Shown piece after piece: positions 1 through 12,587 of a stretch of DNA of 64,000 nucleotides (position 1 is its first letter; each line of letters opens with the position of its first letter). Position numbers and translations under genes: made by a program. Origin of the DNA: Mytilus edulis (taxonomy: Eukaryota; Mollusca; Bivalvia; Mytilida; Mytilidae); the NCBI RefSeq assembly GCF_963676685.1, contig NC_092355.1, positions 73,437,176 to 73,501,175 on the forward strand, written 5' to 3'. The notes beneath the pieces are model-generated. The model had not been told where the DNA came from. It saw only the letters and a program-made list of their open reading frames with translations, and searched no databases.

Positions 1-586
1 TTTGAAATGTAATGCATAACGATAACGTCATTTTCTAACTTAATTATTACGAAGAACAAAACTAGAATGTAAATCATCTCTGATTTACCTGTTTGAACAT
101 CTCGCGAGAATTCATATTTGCATTGTTATATTGTTATAAAGAATTCTATTACAATACAACAAAGCAGATTACATCTTCTAAAATTTACGTTATGAAATTG
201 GAAACCAAAGTAACGCTAATGTTCTTACACCTGCTACAGAAATACTTATAGTTCTCGGCATTTTCTTCTGACTATTCTTATTGGGTGATGTTCTTTATTA
301 TTTGAAAGCAAAAGTTACGAATTTGCCGGTGACGATTATCTATAAATCAGTCAGCGTTATGCACTTCGGAAGCGAAAAGTAACGCGAGAAACGACACAAA
401 AATATGGTCGTATAATCTTTAAAATTTGTTAAATTCAATTTTTTTTCTAGGGAAGAGTAGCATACACTTGTATGTTGATAAAATAAAGGCATCTTTAGAT
501 GTAGTTACAACTTTTCTTACAGTAATACACATTTTTATCACTTTTCTATAGTTATAGGAAACGAGCCCAATAGCAAATTATGGTCC
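1..586. other. No gene seen
   Basis: AT-rich stretch. It may be intron of the minus-strand TTC39C-like gene, whose next exon would lie to the left of 840. I saw no further exon and no clear repeat. Confidence 0.4.
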
Positions 587-682
587 ATATACGCCTGAGG
601 CGGCCTATGGTTACCCATAGGTACCTATGGTTTGATATTTTATACACAAAATATCCAACCATAGGACGCCTCAGGCATATAT
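587..682. repeat. Fold-back short repeat, copy 1
   Basis: Arms at 587-612 and 657-682 are near-perfect inverted repeats built around GCCTGAGGCG and CTATGGTT. The first half (about 590-645) recurs in reverse orientation at 31717-31771 with about one mismatch, and both copies are followed by AACACACCCCTT. This is a dispersed short element. It lies within the putative intron or downstream region of the TTC39C-like gene. Confidence 0.75.
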
Positions 683-839
683 CCAAACACACCCCTTCAT
701 TGTACACTGTATTTGTTAATATTTATTCTCATTATTATTCTACAATGAAATATTAATCGGTCCAGAATATACAATTTTGGTTGACAGAATTCTTCTTATA
801 TTATATTTCATATATTTACCCTTAGTCGTTGTATTCTAC

Positions 840-3800
840 CGCGGAAAAATAAAAATAATGCTGAATTTTCAAATTCTGATTCTTTCTCTGCGATAATAAC
901 TTCTGCATCATGAGTGCCTGAAAGAGGGAAAAATATAGTCAACATTTTAGCAAACTATAATTAGACCAATACCATTTATCATAAATATAATATTCATATT
1001 AACAAACTGCCTATCCTTCAAGAGCACCTGGTTTTTGGTTGGGTTGCTGTCTTTAGTTTTCTATGTTTTTGGTTGGGTTGCTGTCTTTAGTTTTGTATGT
1101 TTTTGGTTGGATTGCTGTCTTTAGTTTTCTATGTTTTTGGTTGGGTTGCTGTGTTTAGTTTTCTATGTTTTTGGTTGTGTATGTGTTGCTGTCTTTAGTT
1201 TTGTATGTTTTTGGTTGGGTTGCTGTGTTTAGTTTTGTATGTTTTTGGTTGGGTTGCTGTCTTTAGTTTTCTATGTTTTTGGTTGGGTTGCTGTGTTTAG
1301 TTTTGTATGTTTTTGGTTGGGTTGCTGTGTTTAGTTTTGTATGTTTTTGGTTGGGTTGCTGTCTTTAGTTTTCTATGTTTTTGGTTAGGTTGCTGTGTTT
1401 AGTTTTGTATGTTTTTGGTTGGGTTGCTGTCTTTAGTTTTCTATGTTTTTGGTTGGGTTGCTGTGTTTAGTTTTCTATGTTTTTGGTTGGGTTGCTGTCT
1501 TTAGTTTTCTATGTTTTTGGTTGGGTTGCTGTCTTTAGTTTTCTATGTTTTTGGTTGGGTTGCTGTCTTTAGTTTTCTATGTTTTTGGTTGGATTGCTGT
1601 CTTTAGTTTTCTATGTTTTTGGTTGGGTTGCTGTCTTTAGTTTTCTATGTTTTTGGTTGGATTGCTGTCTTTAGTTTTCTATGTTTTTGGTTGGATTGCT
1701 GTCTTTAGTTTTCTATGTTTTTGATTGGGTTGCTGTCTTTAGTTTTCTATGTTATAATTTGTGTACTACTGTTTGTCTTTTGGGTTCTTTTCCACATCAT
1801 ATAGATACTTAAATTTGAAGTTTTCCTATGACACATCATCAGTTTTTTTGTTGTTGTTTTTTTCCACTGATAAGTTTGAATGACCCTTTGGTATCCATGA
1901 TTCCCCTTAAGACATTACAAATTAGTTAAGGTATGGTAAGGGGAAATGCATGTATAATATTTTTTTGCCTAATCATTATCACCATCAAAACTATGTCATG
2001 TATGTATAACAAAGATAAGATAAATTTACCTGCGTCGTAATCATTAGCACCATCTAATGCAAAGAACGGTCGTAATACTGTATGGTACCATAGCAATCCC
2101 AGGGTAGCCAATGGGGCTTTCATATCTTTGCTATGATTGGTAAAATCTAAGGCTGCAAGTCCAGCCTCTCTATCACCCTCAAATCCTAGAAATTCTATCA
2201 GTTTTAAAATCTTTGGTGGAACCATTGATATACACAATTGAAAGGTTCCGTAACCAAAGTTTACAGCTCCTAATAAACGCGAAAGGACATCGTGAGTGAG
2301 TTCATTATCGTTGCTGTCGATTGGTCCATCTGAGCTGACCCCTGAACCAGCACTAGTTAGACTGTTTTGAGACTTGCTCTGTTTTAATTTAGAAGCAGCA
2401 ATGAGCTGATTAACATCTTTGTGAAGTTTTTCGTAAATCTTGTATGCTTTACGAAGATACCAACCCCCTTTGATATAACTTGAAATGTCCTGATTTGTGA
2501 AAATCAATATCCCCTGATATAAAATGGAATCTGCCACTATGACTTGTCGTTGTATTTTATCTTCAATACTAATTGTTGTCTCTCCCTGTCAAATATGTAA
2601 AGAAAAGAACAGATAAATGTTAAGTGTCCTTGAAAAAACTTGCCTTATATGGCAAAATTTAAAAAAAAAAATAATTAAACAAAAATAATCTGATTTTTGT
2701 AAAATACAGACGTAAATATGATAAAATACATTATATTCTATATCAAAATGAAGTCTTACACATGTACATGAATTACATATTACTCTCGAAATTTGCACAT
2801 TTCATGAAATATCTAGACCAATTATGATCTGCTTTATAAAAATCAAAGAAGGAGGACCTTAATTGCTTTCTTTATTATTTTTTAAATTTGTTTCAAGAAA
2901 TATCTGTGTTTTTAGATTACTTCTAAAGGTTTATATCTGTTTTTAATATTTACCTTATATACATGTTTATAAACAAAGGGAGACAAGTCTACAGTGTAGC
3001 TTCCTTTCTAGGTAATGCCTACATCATATTGATACATATTACTCTTGAAATTTGCACATTTCATTAAAGATCTAGACCGATTATGATCTGTTTTTCCAAA
3101 TCCAAGGAGGAAGAGGCTTCCTTTATAGGTACCGGTAATATAATGCCAACATCATATAGAAAGATTGAAATTTTGCTGAATTTTTTTTCCTCCATATTAG
3201 AAATCGGAACTGATTTTCTTATGAATTGTGTTATATATATATGGACATGCGGATGTAATGCTATTATTTCTAGAAACAAGCTTTCAAAATTCCATGTTTA
3301 CCAGGATTCTATAATATGTATAAGAAGTGCATGAGAACACAGACATGAAATGTTTAACAAACCTCCTTTTTCTTTTTTGATTTTAATTTCTTTTTCAGTG
3401 ATTTGAAGATACCAGAATCAGTGTCACATAATTTTTCTGTTTCTTCTAATTTTTTCAAGGCTTCTGCCATCTTCTCATCTTCAAATGAAATCAATGCTGT
3501 CTGAAAGATTAGAGCATATACAATAAATAACTTTTTAAACAACGTCTGAATAATTTTTTCAACAAATTCAAATATTGAACTTCTGAGACATTCCACTGGT
3601 TCAGATTTCTCTTTATTTATATTCATCAACTATCTATTTCCTTCCAGGCTTCCATACATTTAATGTGGTACATAACACTACAGGGAGATAACTCTGTAAA
3701 AACCAGCTGAACATTTTAATTAAAATACTTGAGAGTCGTAATGAGGGTACCTTCATGATGAATAACAGTAAATAATCTTGTCGAATGATGTTTAACGTAA

Positions 3801-6363
3801 ATTTTGGAACATAAAGATAAAAATTTACACTTTCTTTCAGTCTTTAAAATAATCAACTGATTTTGAAGAATCACACTTTCATTTTTTTAAATATGGGTAA
3901 TGATCATGATGTGGATATTTCTACAAAGCAGGGTAAAATTTGAACCAATTTGACGCTAACAGTAGCCGTAAATGACTGTTTAACACCGGAAGGTACATGT
4001 ACAATGTAAAGGGCATTCCTACCCTCTTTTATCATGTTTATTGTTAAGGAAATATCAAGCTTCTCAATGATCAAACTTAAGTGTAGTTCATTCAAACTGC
4101 TTTATATCTTATCAAGTATTTCCTATAAAGTGTGTGGTTCAAGTGTTTTTATGATTTTGTCAAAGGGTCAGATACAATATTATGTCAAAAGTTTATGAAA
4201 ATTAAACAGCCCAATTAATTTTAGTTCAGGTTTTCGGTACCACCTTAAGTGAATGTATCTTGCCAAGAAAACTGTCAGTTATTGTAGCTTTCATATTTCC
4301 ACTTTTTTTTTATCAATTAATTAAGTAAATCTTGAAAAATGTTCAAAGACAACAAACAAGTAGAAAGAGGGGACCAGTTGAAAACAACAAACAAGTAAAT
4401 AGAGGAATCCTGTTGAAAACTACAAACAAGTAAATAGAGGGGACCCGTTGAAAACTACAAACAAGTAAATAGAGGGCTCCTATTGAAAACTACAAACAAG
4501 TAAATAGAGGGCTCCTATTGAAAAATACAAACAAGTAAATAGAGGGCTCCTATTGAAAACTACAAACAAACAAGTAAATAGAGGGTACCAGTTGAAACTT
4601 CGCATGATTAGAAGGTAAATCGCTGTGTCCACATGATATAAAACACATACATGTAAGCTGATTATTATTTAGGTATACAGTGATACTGTCACATTAATCA
4701 ATTAAAATTAATAAAACAAGAAATAATAAATTTTTAGGTTTACAAACTCCATTTTAAATGGAGATTGGTCACTACATTCAAAGGTTAATCAATTTCGAGG
4801 GTACCGATTATTTCAAATTTTCGTGGATGCTTAATTTCAAGGTTTTGCCAATGGATGTATACAAGCCTATAGAACATTGTAGAATAAGTGTTATGTTACA
4901 AAGTTAAATTTCTGTTTTACAAATACCCACAGAAATTGCTATCCCACAAATAATAACCTTATTAAATAATATTTTTAATAATGTGATATCATTCAAATAG
5001 AATGGCAACAAGGGTACTATAAACATACTACATTTTGATGGAAATTTGAAGAAAAAAAAACTCTTTAAAAGACAATTTCTACATCAAACGGATACATTTA
5101 CAACAAAATCTATGTCGATAAAAAAAAGTCCTGATCCGAGGGGGTCTCATTGGGGCGATCCCGGATCCCGCTTACTGTTTTGTCAGATTCCCGTATCCCG
5201 CTTACACTATGTACGTAAGCAATTCTCATTTTTTTTTACATTTCCCGGGTCCCGCTAGACCTCATTTCCCGTTTTCACGACACAATAATTTGAATTTCAC
5301 GTGTCACGCTTACAAAAAATCGACAATCCCGCGTCACGCTTAGACCCCAAGGAGACCCACATCCGAGTCCTAATCTCCTGACCAAAATTTCCAAATTTCC
5401 TGATCTGAGTTTCACAATCCATCACATGTATGTTATTTGACTTTCTGAGTACTAACCATAAAATATACAAAGCTGTGACCAGCATGCATCAAAGAACTGT
5501 CATTTCTGAAAAATATATTGAAATACTCAGTCTACATGTATTTAAATTATTAGTATATAAATGATATATGCAACAGTAATACCAAGTCTTGAAATATGTT
5601 TGACATGTCCTAGGTCATTTAATTCTGTGTTCAAAAATTTTTTTGTAATTTTTCTCTATGAAGTCTTTTTATATATTTTTTTAACATTATTCTCTTTTCT
5701 AAAGCTTGGTGTAAAATATTGACAACATAATGGCTACTATAAACAGCATTCAAAGTACTAGTAGCCTCAGACTCCGTGCATAGGTGGATCCAGGAGGGCC
5801 CAGGCCCCCCTTTCGTGGAAAAAATTTGGGTTGATTATATATATCACTGAAACATGACTGGAGCGGGTCCCCCCTTTGGTCAGTCAGCGTTCCCCCTTTA
5901 GGAAAAGTTCTGGATTGCAGTGTAAATTAAAATGAGCATAGAGCATGACATGAAGGAATTATATCTTAATTTTAACCTAAGACAACTATCATATTTTTAT
6001 AACACCTTTAAGATCGTGCAACTTAGTGTTTTAAGCAATGACAAATGAATAAGGAGATTGCAATACAAAGAAATGGAATACTGAGCAAGTGTAAAAAATG
6101 TTGTAAGTAACAAAACAAAACTCATCTTTTCGGGCAAGTGAGAAATATATACAACAGAACATTATTGGAGTGTACGTTTCTAATGAAAACAATAAGGGGG
6201 CGTACTTGTATTTGTCAAAAAGAGCTTGTGCCTCTTCAAAACCATTGTTAAGTAACATCCTTATTCCTGACAACGCAAGTTCAGAGTCATCCTGGCCAAG
6301 GACACTTTCTGATTCCGAACTACCCATATCTGTCATATCTGACATTTCAGATCTTCCTGCCAT
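840..6363 (-). CDS. TTC39C-like protein, N-terminal half (five exons, partial)
   Basis: Tetratricopeptide-repeat protein of the TTC39/Iml2 family. Coding exons on the minus strand: 6363-6206 (ATG at 6363 in an AAAATGG context), 5505-5457 (49 bp), 3500-3363, 2585-2030 and 917-840. All boundaries are GT/AG and the phases join without a break. The protein begins MAGRSEMSDMTDMGSSESES and carries a LLNNGFEEAQALF segment. Exon 2 encodes SSLMHAGHSFVYFM. Exon 3 encodes FEDEKMAEALKKLEETEKLC. Exon 4 holds the diagnostic core YIKGGWYLRKAYKIYEKLH, CISMVPPKILKLIEFLGFEG and KAPLATLGLLWYHTVLRPFF. The last exon ends at SALFLFF. It resembles TTC39C more than TTC39A or B, chiefly in the NNGF and TEKLC segments. 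The gene runs off the left edge, so the C-terminal TPR half is absent. Human TTC39C has been linked to cilia; nothing here tests that. Confidence 0.9.
1032..1752. repeat. 34 bp minisatellite, about 21 copies
   Basis: Head-to-tail copies of a unit built from GTTTTTGGTTGGGTTGCTGT followed by CTTTAGTTTTCTAT. Copies differ by a few substitutions (GTC/GTG, TTCTA/TTGTA, GGG/GGA), and one copy near 1170 is lengthened. It lies in the intron between exons 4 and 5 of the TTC39C-like gene. The strand is G+T rich and almost free of cytosine runs. Confidence 0.95.
2778..3128. repeat. Intronic direct duplication
   Basis: A segment containing ATTTGCACATTTCAT and ATCTAGACC.ATTATGATCTG occurs at 2778-2835 and again at 3035-3093, with diverged sequence between them (a TTCCTTT.TAGGTA block also repeats). 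It lies in the intron between TTC39C exons 3 and 4, and I saw no coding potential. Confidence 0.6.
4346..4592. repeat. 35 bp minisatellite, about 7 copies
   Basis: Tandem units of GAAAACTACAAACAAGTAAA followed by TAGAGGGCTCCTATT, with variants in the last 10 bases. They lie in the intron between TTC39C exons 2 and 3. Confidence 0.9.
4593..5456. other. Intron sequence with diverged CCCG-rich repeat
   Basis: Part of the same TTC39C intron. At about 5125-5370 a degenerate tandem motif (TCCCGxxTCCCGCTTAC) recurs at least six times. The rest is AT-rich with no exon seen. Confidence 0.5.
5506..6205. other. Intron 1 of the TTC39C-like gene
   Basis: It lies between the GTACGC donor at 6205 and the TTTCTGA/CAG acceptor at 5506. 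A G/C-rich remnant at about 5775-5900 (GTGGATCCAGGAGG, runs of C) resembles the end of the short element at 34883-35032. Nothing else was recognised. Confidence 0.5.
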
Positions 6364-6830
6364 TTTGAAAATGTGTGTGTATAATCAGCTGGGAAGTTTA
6401 TTTTTCAGGGTCATGTTCTGTAACGATGTCCATAATTTACTACTTCCGGTTTGGAAGAGAACCGAAAGGAATTTTATTGCTGAAATAATCTTTTAAAATT
6501 TCGAAGACATAACAACGTAAATCAGCTGATAGTTTTGATATTGTTTTAATTTAAAATCTTCGACTAATAACTTTCAATTCTGAAAATACTGTATCAAGTG
6601 ACTTTTTAAATTAAATAATCGAAAACCAAAAAGGTCCTTGCGTTCCCAGGAAGTTAAATGATTCCACCGGTAAACAAAAAGTGACGGCACATGTTGACAA
6701 AATTTATTATTTTTATATCATTAATACCAATCTCTTACAAAACACACGAAGCACAATCGTAAAAGAAGATTCATATATTTGCTGCAACAACGGTTTTACG
6801 AACAAAGGGGATAACAAAAGTGAAAACTCG
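6364..6830 (+). promoter_or_regulatory. Candidate shared start region of TTC39C and gemin7
   Basis: The TTC39C-like ATG (6363, minus) and the gemin7 coding exon (9005, plus) are divergent. On the plus strand AAAACTCG|GTAAGAATC at 6823-6839 is a strong splice donor, so an untranslated first exon of gemin7 may end at 6830 and splice to the acceptor just before 9000. If so, the two genes share a promoter of a few hundred bases. This is an inference; transcription start sites were not seen. Confidence 0.4.
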
Positions 6831-7600
6831 GTAAGAATCATTTGACGTTGAGATTTGTTGACGTTGGTCTAATATTCCATGCTAAGATATAGTGTTCCAA
6901 TAACTGAATAATTGATGAATCTGTTGCGAAGATAATAAATCTAGCGGTGTACAGGTATATTGCCATCGAGTTTAAGAGTGTCACCAATCCTACAAGGTTT
7001 GTGGTCGTTCCGTCCCCAAGTCGATTCGGCCCCAAAAATAAATAAAATGTTTCGCTGGGCGCAGCCCGATACGACCGCACAGTCAAACCCTGTAAAAAAA
7101 AAAAAATCATAAATTTTGACCCAAAAAAAATGAACCTCCAATTTTTTTTTTTCGTAATTACCACTTACCCAAACCTTTTTTTATAACTGCAAAGAGATCC
7201 ATAAGCTTAAATACAACAAATTATTGTCTGGAAACTGGAAAATCTGGAAAAATAATTCTCTTTAGGCCTCTAAATGCTTAACTGTTGATACCATAAATAT
7301 AACCCCCAAAATCAAAATTATTTTGGCAATGAACATTCTGGTAAAATTTCATAGAGATCCATCCATTTAAACTTAAGAAATTATAAGGAAATCAAATGTG
7401 TTTTTGGACAACATTGACGACGTTGCTGACATGATACATTTTGTACATGTATGTACATGTAGCATATACATTTTTTTTTGCTGTCATATATATAGCATTA
7501 ATTAAGATTGATTTAATGCAATCTCATCAAAATCAGCTGTAAGTTTTCAGTATGATATATACATGTATACCCTCCACTTTTGTGAGAAGTGTAGCATATC

Positions 7601-8794
7601 CAGTGTTCTCCCCAGGCCGTTTTAGCGTCGCGGTGCCGCGACGCTATATTTTTTTACCGTGATGCTATAATAATTCCCGCGACGCTATAAATATTTTGAA
7701 GATGCTATTTTACTTGTCCTCAATTTTGAACTTTCATCTATTATCGATTATGATCATAAAAATTATATCACCTTTAATTGTAATCCCTTTAAGTCGGACA
7801 CTTAAGGCAATTAAGAGATTAAATAGCTAGGTGTTAATTGCCCTCAGGGTGATAACTGTTTGGATGCGAATATCCCACGCTGACACTTGTGGCATGACTA
7901 ATACCACGTGTCTGCAATCACCAATTTCGACATGGAAAAATGCAATCACAAAACAATTCGAAATCTACGTTTTGTATTAAGAAATTTCAAAGATTGAAAT
8001 GACTTTTATTTTTTTTAAAAAGGTCGTTTATTTGTGAAACTCTCCAAAAATTACTTTCTTACTCTTCCGGTAATATGAGAGCGAGAATTTTGGTTTAGAG
8101 CTAAAATAAGTTTTATACTTCTTTAAAAAGTTATCATAATTGGCTTAAGTCTATGTTGAATCCATTTAATGCATTAAAAGCGTCTTATTCATTCACAATC
8201 TCTTGTCAAATAATGTTTATTCTCGGACTCATTTTCGTAAATTTTTCTACGGCCGCCATTGCACATTTTTGTGTAAACTACGGATAGGAACCGGACCAGA
8301 TATGACAAAAATCCGCATTTTCATGATAATGACAACAGATGGACAGTAGACAGAAAAAATATACCAAGAGAGAAAACTATGCATTAACAGACTATTTGTT
8401 AGATAACTTTGATAAATTACATATCATTTTGATGTAAAGATAAGAAACAACATATAGTTAATTTTGTGTACTAGATATTTAGTTTTGTATATATACAGGT
8501 TGCACTATAATGAACCATTCATTCATTTGACTTATTGTTGGGTAACTGAAACCACATATTTATTTTTATTTGGCACAAAAGCAAAAAAATAATTCTGTAA
8601 CTATAAATGAATAAAGAAAACATAAACTGAAACTACTGTTTTTGTGGTTATAGTTTAATTGTATTCTCAGTTATGAATTAAACAATATAAACTAAAACGT
8701 ATAAAGGAAATAGAGCATCAACGCGACGCGACAAACGACATTAAAAAAATTGTTTTTTTTTTTTACGCAAAATGTGATGCTGGGGAGAACACTG
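7601..8794. mobile_element. hAT-like non-autonomous DNA transposon (1.19 kb)
   Basis: The ends are CAGTGTTCTCCCCAG (7601) and its complement CTGGGGAGAACACTG (to 8794). They are flanked by ATATC on both sides (7596-7600 and 8795-8799). CAGTG...CACTG termini are typical of hAT elements, although those usually make 8 bp duplications and only 5 bp match here. The left end also carries short GCGACGC repeats (about 7625-7690). No transposase was found inside. It sits in the putative 5' intron of gemin7. Confidence 0.75.
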
Positions 8795-9004
8795 ATATCA
8801 CAACAATGTATTTTAATTTGAACATGTTGAATTGATGTTAAAAATAAATAATTGATTTAAAAAGAAACAAATAAAAGACATTTTATTGTGGCCTCAAGTT
8901 ATTAGACCCAATAGTCATGATAGTAATACATTGTTAGTGACTTTGATTTTGATTTCATGTACAATGTACATTAATTTCTTCTTTTTTTCAGAATTAAAAC
9001 AACA

Positions 9005-9277
9005 ATGAACAATTCATCAGTTACAAAACAAGAGCAGAGGACTTTTTTACGTGAAAGATTTCTTCGTCTTCTGTCCCATTTATCAGGTCAAGACGCCAAA
9101 ATTAAGATGCATGAGAGGACATCAGTGTCATGTGTTTTAGGACAAGTAGATATTGATATTCACCATGTACAAGTCTCGGATTTAACTACACCAATGGGCA
9201 ACATCCCAAATGCTGTACTCAGGATGTCAGATGTAATTTCTATTGAAGTGCCTGATCTCAATACATCCAACAGATGA
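9005..9277 (+). CDS. Gemin7, SMN complex subunit
   Basis: A 90-residue protein in one coding exon. Gemin7 has an Sm-like fold and pairs with Gemin6 inside the SMN complex, which loads Sm rings onto spliceosomal snRNAs. The family signature is visible as RTFLRERFLRLLSHLSGQ, then KIKMHERTSVSCVLGQ, then DIHHVQVSDLTTPMG and LRMSDVISIEVP. These match the Gemin7 pattern LRERxLR...LHE...TP.G...LR.SD.IS. The exon begins after a long pyrimidine tract and CAG at about 8975-8990, and the ATG at 9005 is the first in frame after it. The protein is shorter than the vertebrate one, lacking an extended N-terminus. A polyadenylation signal lies about 300 bp downstream. Confidence 0.92.
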   Translation: MNNSSVTKQEQRTFLRERFLRLLSHLSGQDAKIKMHERTSVSCVLGQVDIDIHHVQVSDLTTPMGNIPNAVLRMSDVISIEVPDLNTSNR

Positions 9278-9572
9278 TTTAAATGATTCTCCAAGGAGGT
9301 TGTTTCCTGATTACAGATTAGGATGTAATCATGGTAATAAGATGTATCATGGATGTGCTGAATTGGCGCAACAATCTTGTACAAAATAATGAATGGATAT
9401 TAAGCATGTTTAGTGAACATGGTGATTTTCATGTCATCATATGGATGCATAGGCAATTGAAAAGATTTAATGCTGAATGACTTGAATATTGATTATGTTA
9501 AAATCTAGAAACAATTAGAATTCTGTGTTGAACTTAAGATGTTGACATTTTTAATACAATTACATTTGATAA

Positions 9573-9578
9573 AATAAA
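9573..9578 (+). terminator. Polyadenylation signal of gemin7
   Basis: AATAAA lies 296 bp after the gemin7 stop, in a T-rich context. It is the first canonical signal downstream. Confidence 0.6.
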
Positions 9579-10454
9579 TTTATTAATTTATCTTATATTT
9601 TTTTTAATGCAAAATGTTTCCAGGTACAGTTACAATACTGTGTTGACCATGTTGACCTTTCGTAAAAGATGTTGACATTTTTAATAGATAATAGTAGAAC
9701 AACATGCCTCACAAAAAAATAAAAAATATACTTTTTATTAAAATATTTTTTTTTTAAATATAGTTTTCATATTTAATAGCATTTCCTGAAGTTGTATTAA
9801 AAGCATGGTCAGCATAAATCAACTGACCAAGATAGTGACCACTTTCTTAAATTGTTTACATGTGATAACGTTGATCCCTATAAATTTTGAGATCATGAAC
9901 TGAAAGGCCAAGGTCAAAACTACTGAATTTAAAAGTAGACTTTGTTAAACATTATAATTATATATATGTAAATGTCTGTAAATCATAACAAAGAATCCTA
10001 CGGTACCTAAAATTACTTTATTATTTTGATCTTTGAAATTTTCAAGTTTTGTTCTTTTACTGGTAGGTTCATAGTTATAGGAAGATGTGGTATGAGTGCC
10101 AAATCAAATGTCATGTATCTTAGTATAAGTTTTCATGAAATAAGCAACAAAAACTGCATCAGAAAAAAAATCAATGTTTTGAATCCCCCTAATCCAGATC
10201 CTCTTTTACGGAGAAGGGAAATTAATGACACAGGCCAGTGATGTGAAAATGGAAGGGAGACTCTAGCTATGAAAAAAAAACACTTTAATGAGGCATGCTA
10301 AAATAGTGGAAAAAGGGTGGGAAAAAAACTCGAAAAATGACCAAAAGATAAAACATTTGTGACAGTATATATAGCTACAAATACAAAATAGAAAAACTAT
10401 TCTGACAACAAGAGTGCACACACTGAAATGTCTCACCTTCTTTACTAAGCAATG
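9579..10454. other. Intergenic, no gene
   Basis: AT-rich. At about 10070-10140 there is a remnant with GGAAGATGTGGTATGAGTGCC, the complement of the 3'-end motif of a retroelement family also seen at 29250-29395, 34262-34390 and 63605-63745. Short open frames here have no recognisable product. Confidence 0.4.
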
Positions 10455-11965
10455 AACCATGAAAACCAGGTCAGGTCAGGTCAAATAAAAAGCTGCAAAA
10501 CTGACATGTACATCATAAAATATTTCCATACACCAAATGTACACATGTAGTTGACCTATTGCATATAGACTATAGTAGCATATTAATCTATTGTAATAAA
10601 AATTCATAATATCGAATAAAATTTGTAGATTTAGCTAAGAAGATCCTTATATTTGTACAAAATAACATTTGTTTATAGTGGAAGGTTGTTTTAACGTTAG
10701 ATAAGCTACAATTAAAAATTGCTTTCTAGTCCCTCTCTGTGATTTCCTGTAGAGAACTTTGGTTTATTTCCCAATCAATCTATCATGAAGGGAAGATAAT
10801 GAATACGATTTTCAATCATAGTCTTTTTCAAAAATGATGAACGGTTCTTTATATTGGTATGTAATCATTTTAAATGTTACAAATTTATGAAATCATATTC
10901 GTACATCAATGTTTTTGATACACCAAATTAACAAAAACTGAAATATATTGAATTGATACATTTTGTAACTATTCAATTTACTTTATATCAGAAACCTAAA
11001 CTTAATTATAAAATAATGAACCTGTTAAAGGGAGACAATACTCGCATAACTTTTTCGAATTGGCACATAATACAACGGAATGTCACTCTTGCATACAAAT
11101 GGCACATCAATATAATTAATTAACTGTGCAATCGCACTCCACCTTCAATGATGATTCTAAATTATAAATATAACCAAAAATTGTTAATCTATAGATAGTA
11201 AAGACTAATGAAATCTAACCCACTGTTAAAATATTTCTTTGCATTTTTTTTAAAACTTCCTCAGTAAAATGCTTGAGCCACTTGACTTTTATAGCTCATA
11301 ATTAACGTTTTTACACAATATTTAAATAAAGTAGTTAAAGATTATTCGCTTCTCAAAGTGTAAGACGCAATAAAAATCGTATGCTTGCATCATCTTACCC
11401 AAAAACAGATTTAATTAAGTTCTGAACATTTCGACATTTCTTCATTAAAACCGGTTTTAAACAAATCACAAGTACGTGTTAAGATCCGACTAAATACCCA
11501 TATCCCGATATCGTCAGGTTAATTTGCTACATATAGTACATGACGTATAAGAAAAAAAAAGACCAAAACTCAAAAACTTAACTTTGACCACTGAACCCTG
11601 AAAATGAGGTCAAGGTCAGATGACACCTGCCATCTAGACATGTACACCTTTCAATCATTCCTTACACCAAATACATGTGACCTATTGCCATTATTGCTTA
11701 TAGCATCTGAGATATGGACTTAACCTTGTTCACTGATCCATGAAATGAGGTTGCGGTCAAGTGAAAACTGTCTGACGGGCATATGAACCTTGCAAGGTAT
11801 GCACATACCAAATATAGTTATCCTACTACTCATAAGAGAGAAATTAACATTACAAAAAATCTTATTTTTTTCAAGTACATGTAGTCACTGAACAATGAAA
11901 ATGAGGTCAAGGACAATGAACAAGTGACAAACGGAAACTTTGTATCATAAGGCATCTATATACAA
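10455..11965. repeat. Diverged ~150 bp repeat units
   Basis: A module with ATGAAAATGAGGTCAAGG, ACATGTACACC, CACCAAAT and TGACCTATTGC recurs at about 10455-10570, 11580-11720, 11735-11830 and 11885-11960. I recognise it as a repeat common in bivalves. The sequence between (10570-11560) shows no gene. Confidence 0.6.
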
Positions 11966-12587
11966 AGTATGAAGCATCCAGGTCTTCTACCTTCTAAAAT
12001 AAAAACATTTAACAAAGCTTTTAAGAAGTTAGCTAACGCTGCCACCTCCGGATCACTTTGCCTATGTCAAGCCTGGACAAAAACTGAGCAATATAAACTC
12101 ATAAAAAAATCTGGTAATCTCAGGTTCTCAGGTGTTGCTCCACATTTGACACCCGTCCACTATCTCTGCTGTATGGGTTTTGCTCTTTGAATATTTGATG
12201 TATGTTGTTGACATACATTTTGTACTTCTTGTAAAAATATGTGTGCATCTCTTTATTTGTTTTGCACATTTTAGTTGTCTTATTAATGCCTTCAGTTCTG
12301 GTAGCCTTTTGGTAAGGATATCACATACCTCCTTTTATTCTGAGTTTAACAAGTCCAGATAGATCAATAAACAGATACCAACTTGTTTATAACAACAAAT
12401 TTAATAGCATTTTCATGCATGGCATGTATTAAATTAAATACAGAAACTGTTCACATGTTAAAATGACATTCTGCAGTACAAAATGTACATGTATATGACA
12501 TATCATGTTTATATTTTAAACATCATGAACATTGACAAAAAAAAGCAAATACATATACAGTATGCTTAACAATGCTAAATGATGGTC

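Noticed and set aside
1032-1752. CRISPR-like regular repeats
   Set aside because: Units are head to tail without unique spacers; this is a minisatellite in an animal genome.
7601-8794. Assigning the element to Transib because of its 5 bp flank match
   Set aside because: Its CAGTGTTCTCCCC end fits hAT better; the short flank match may be a decayed 8 bp duplication.
11969-12190. 73-residue frame rich in Lys and Cys
   Set aside because: It follows directly on a dispersed bivalve repeat and lacks a recognisable domain or splice context.
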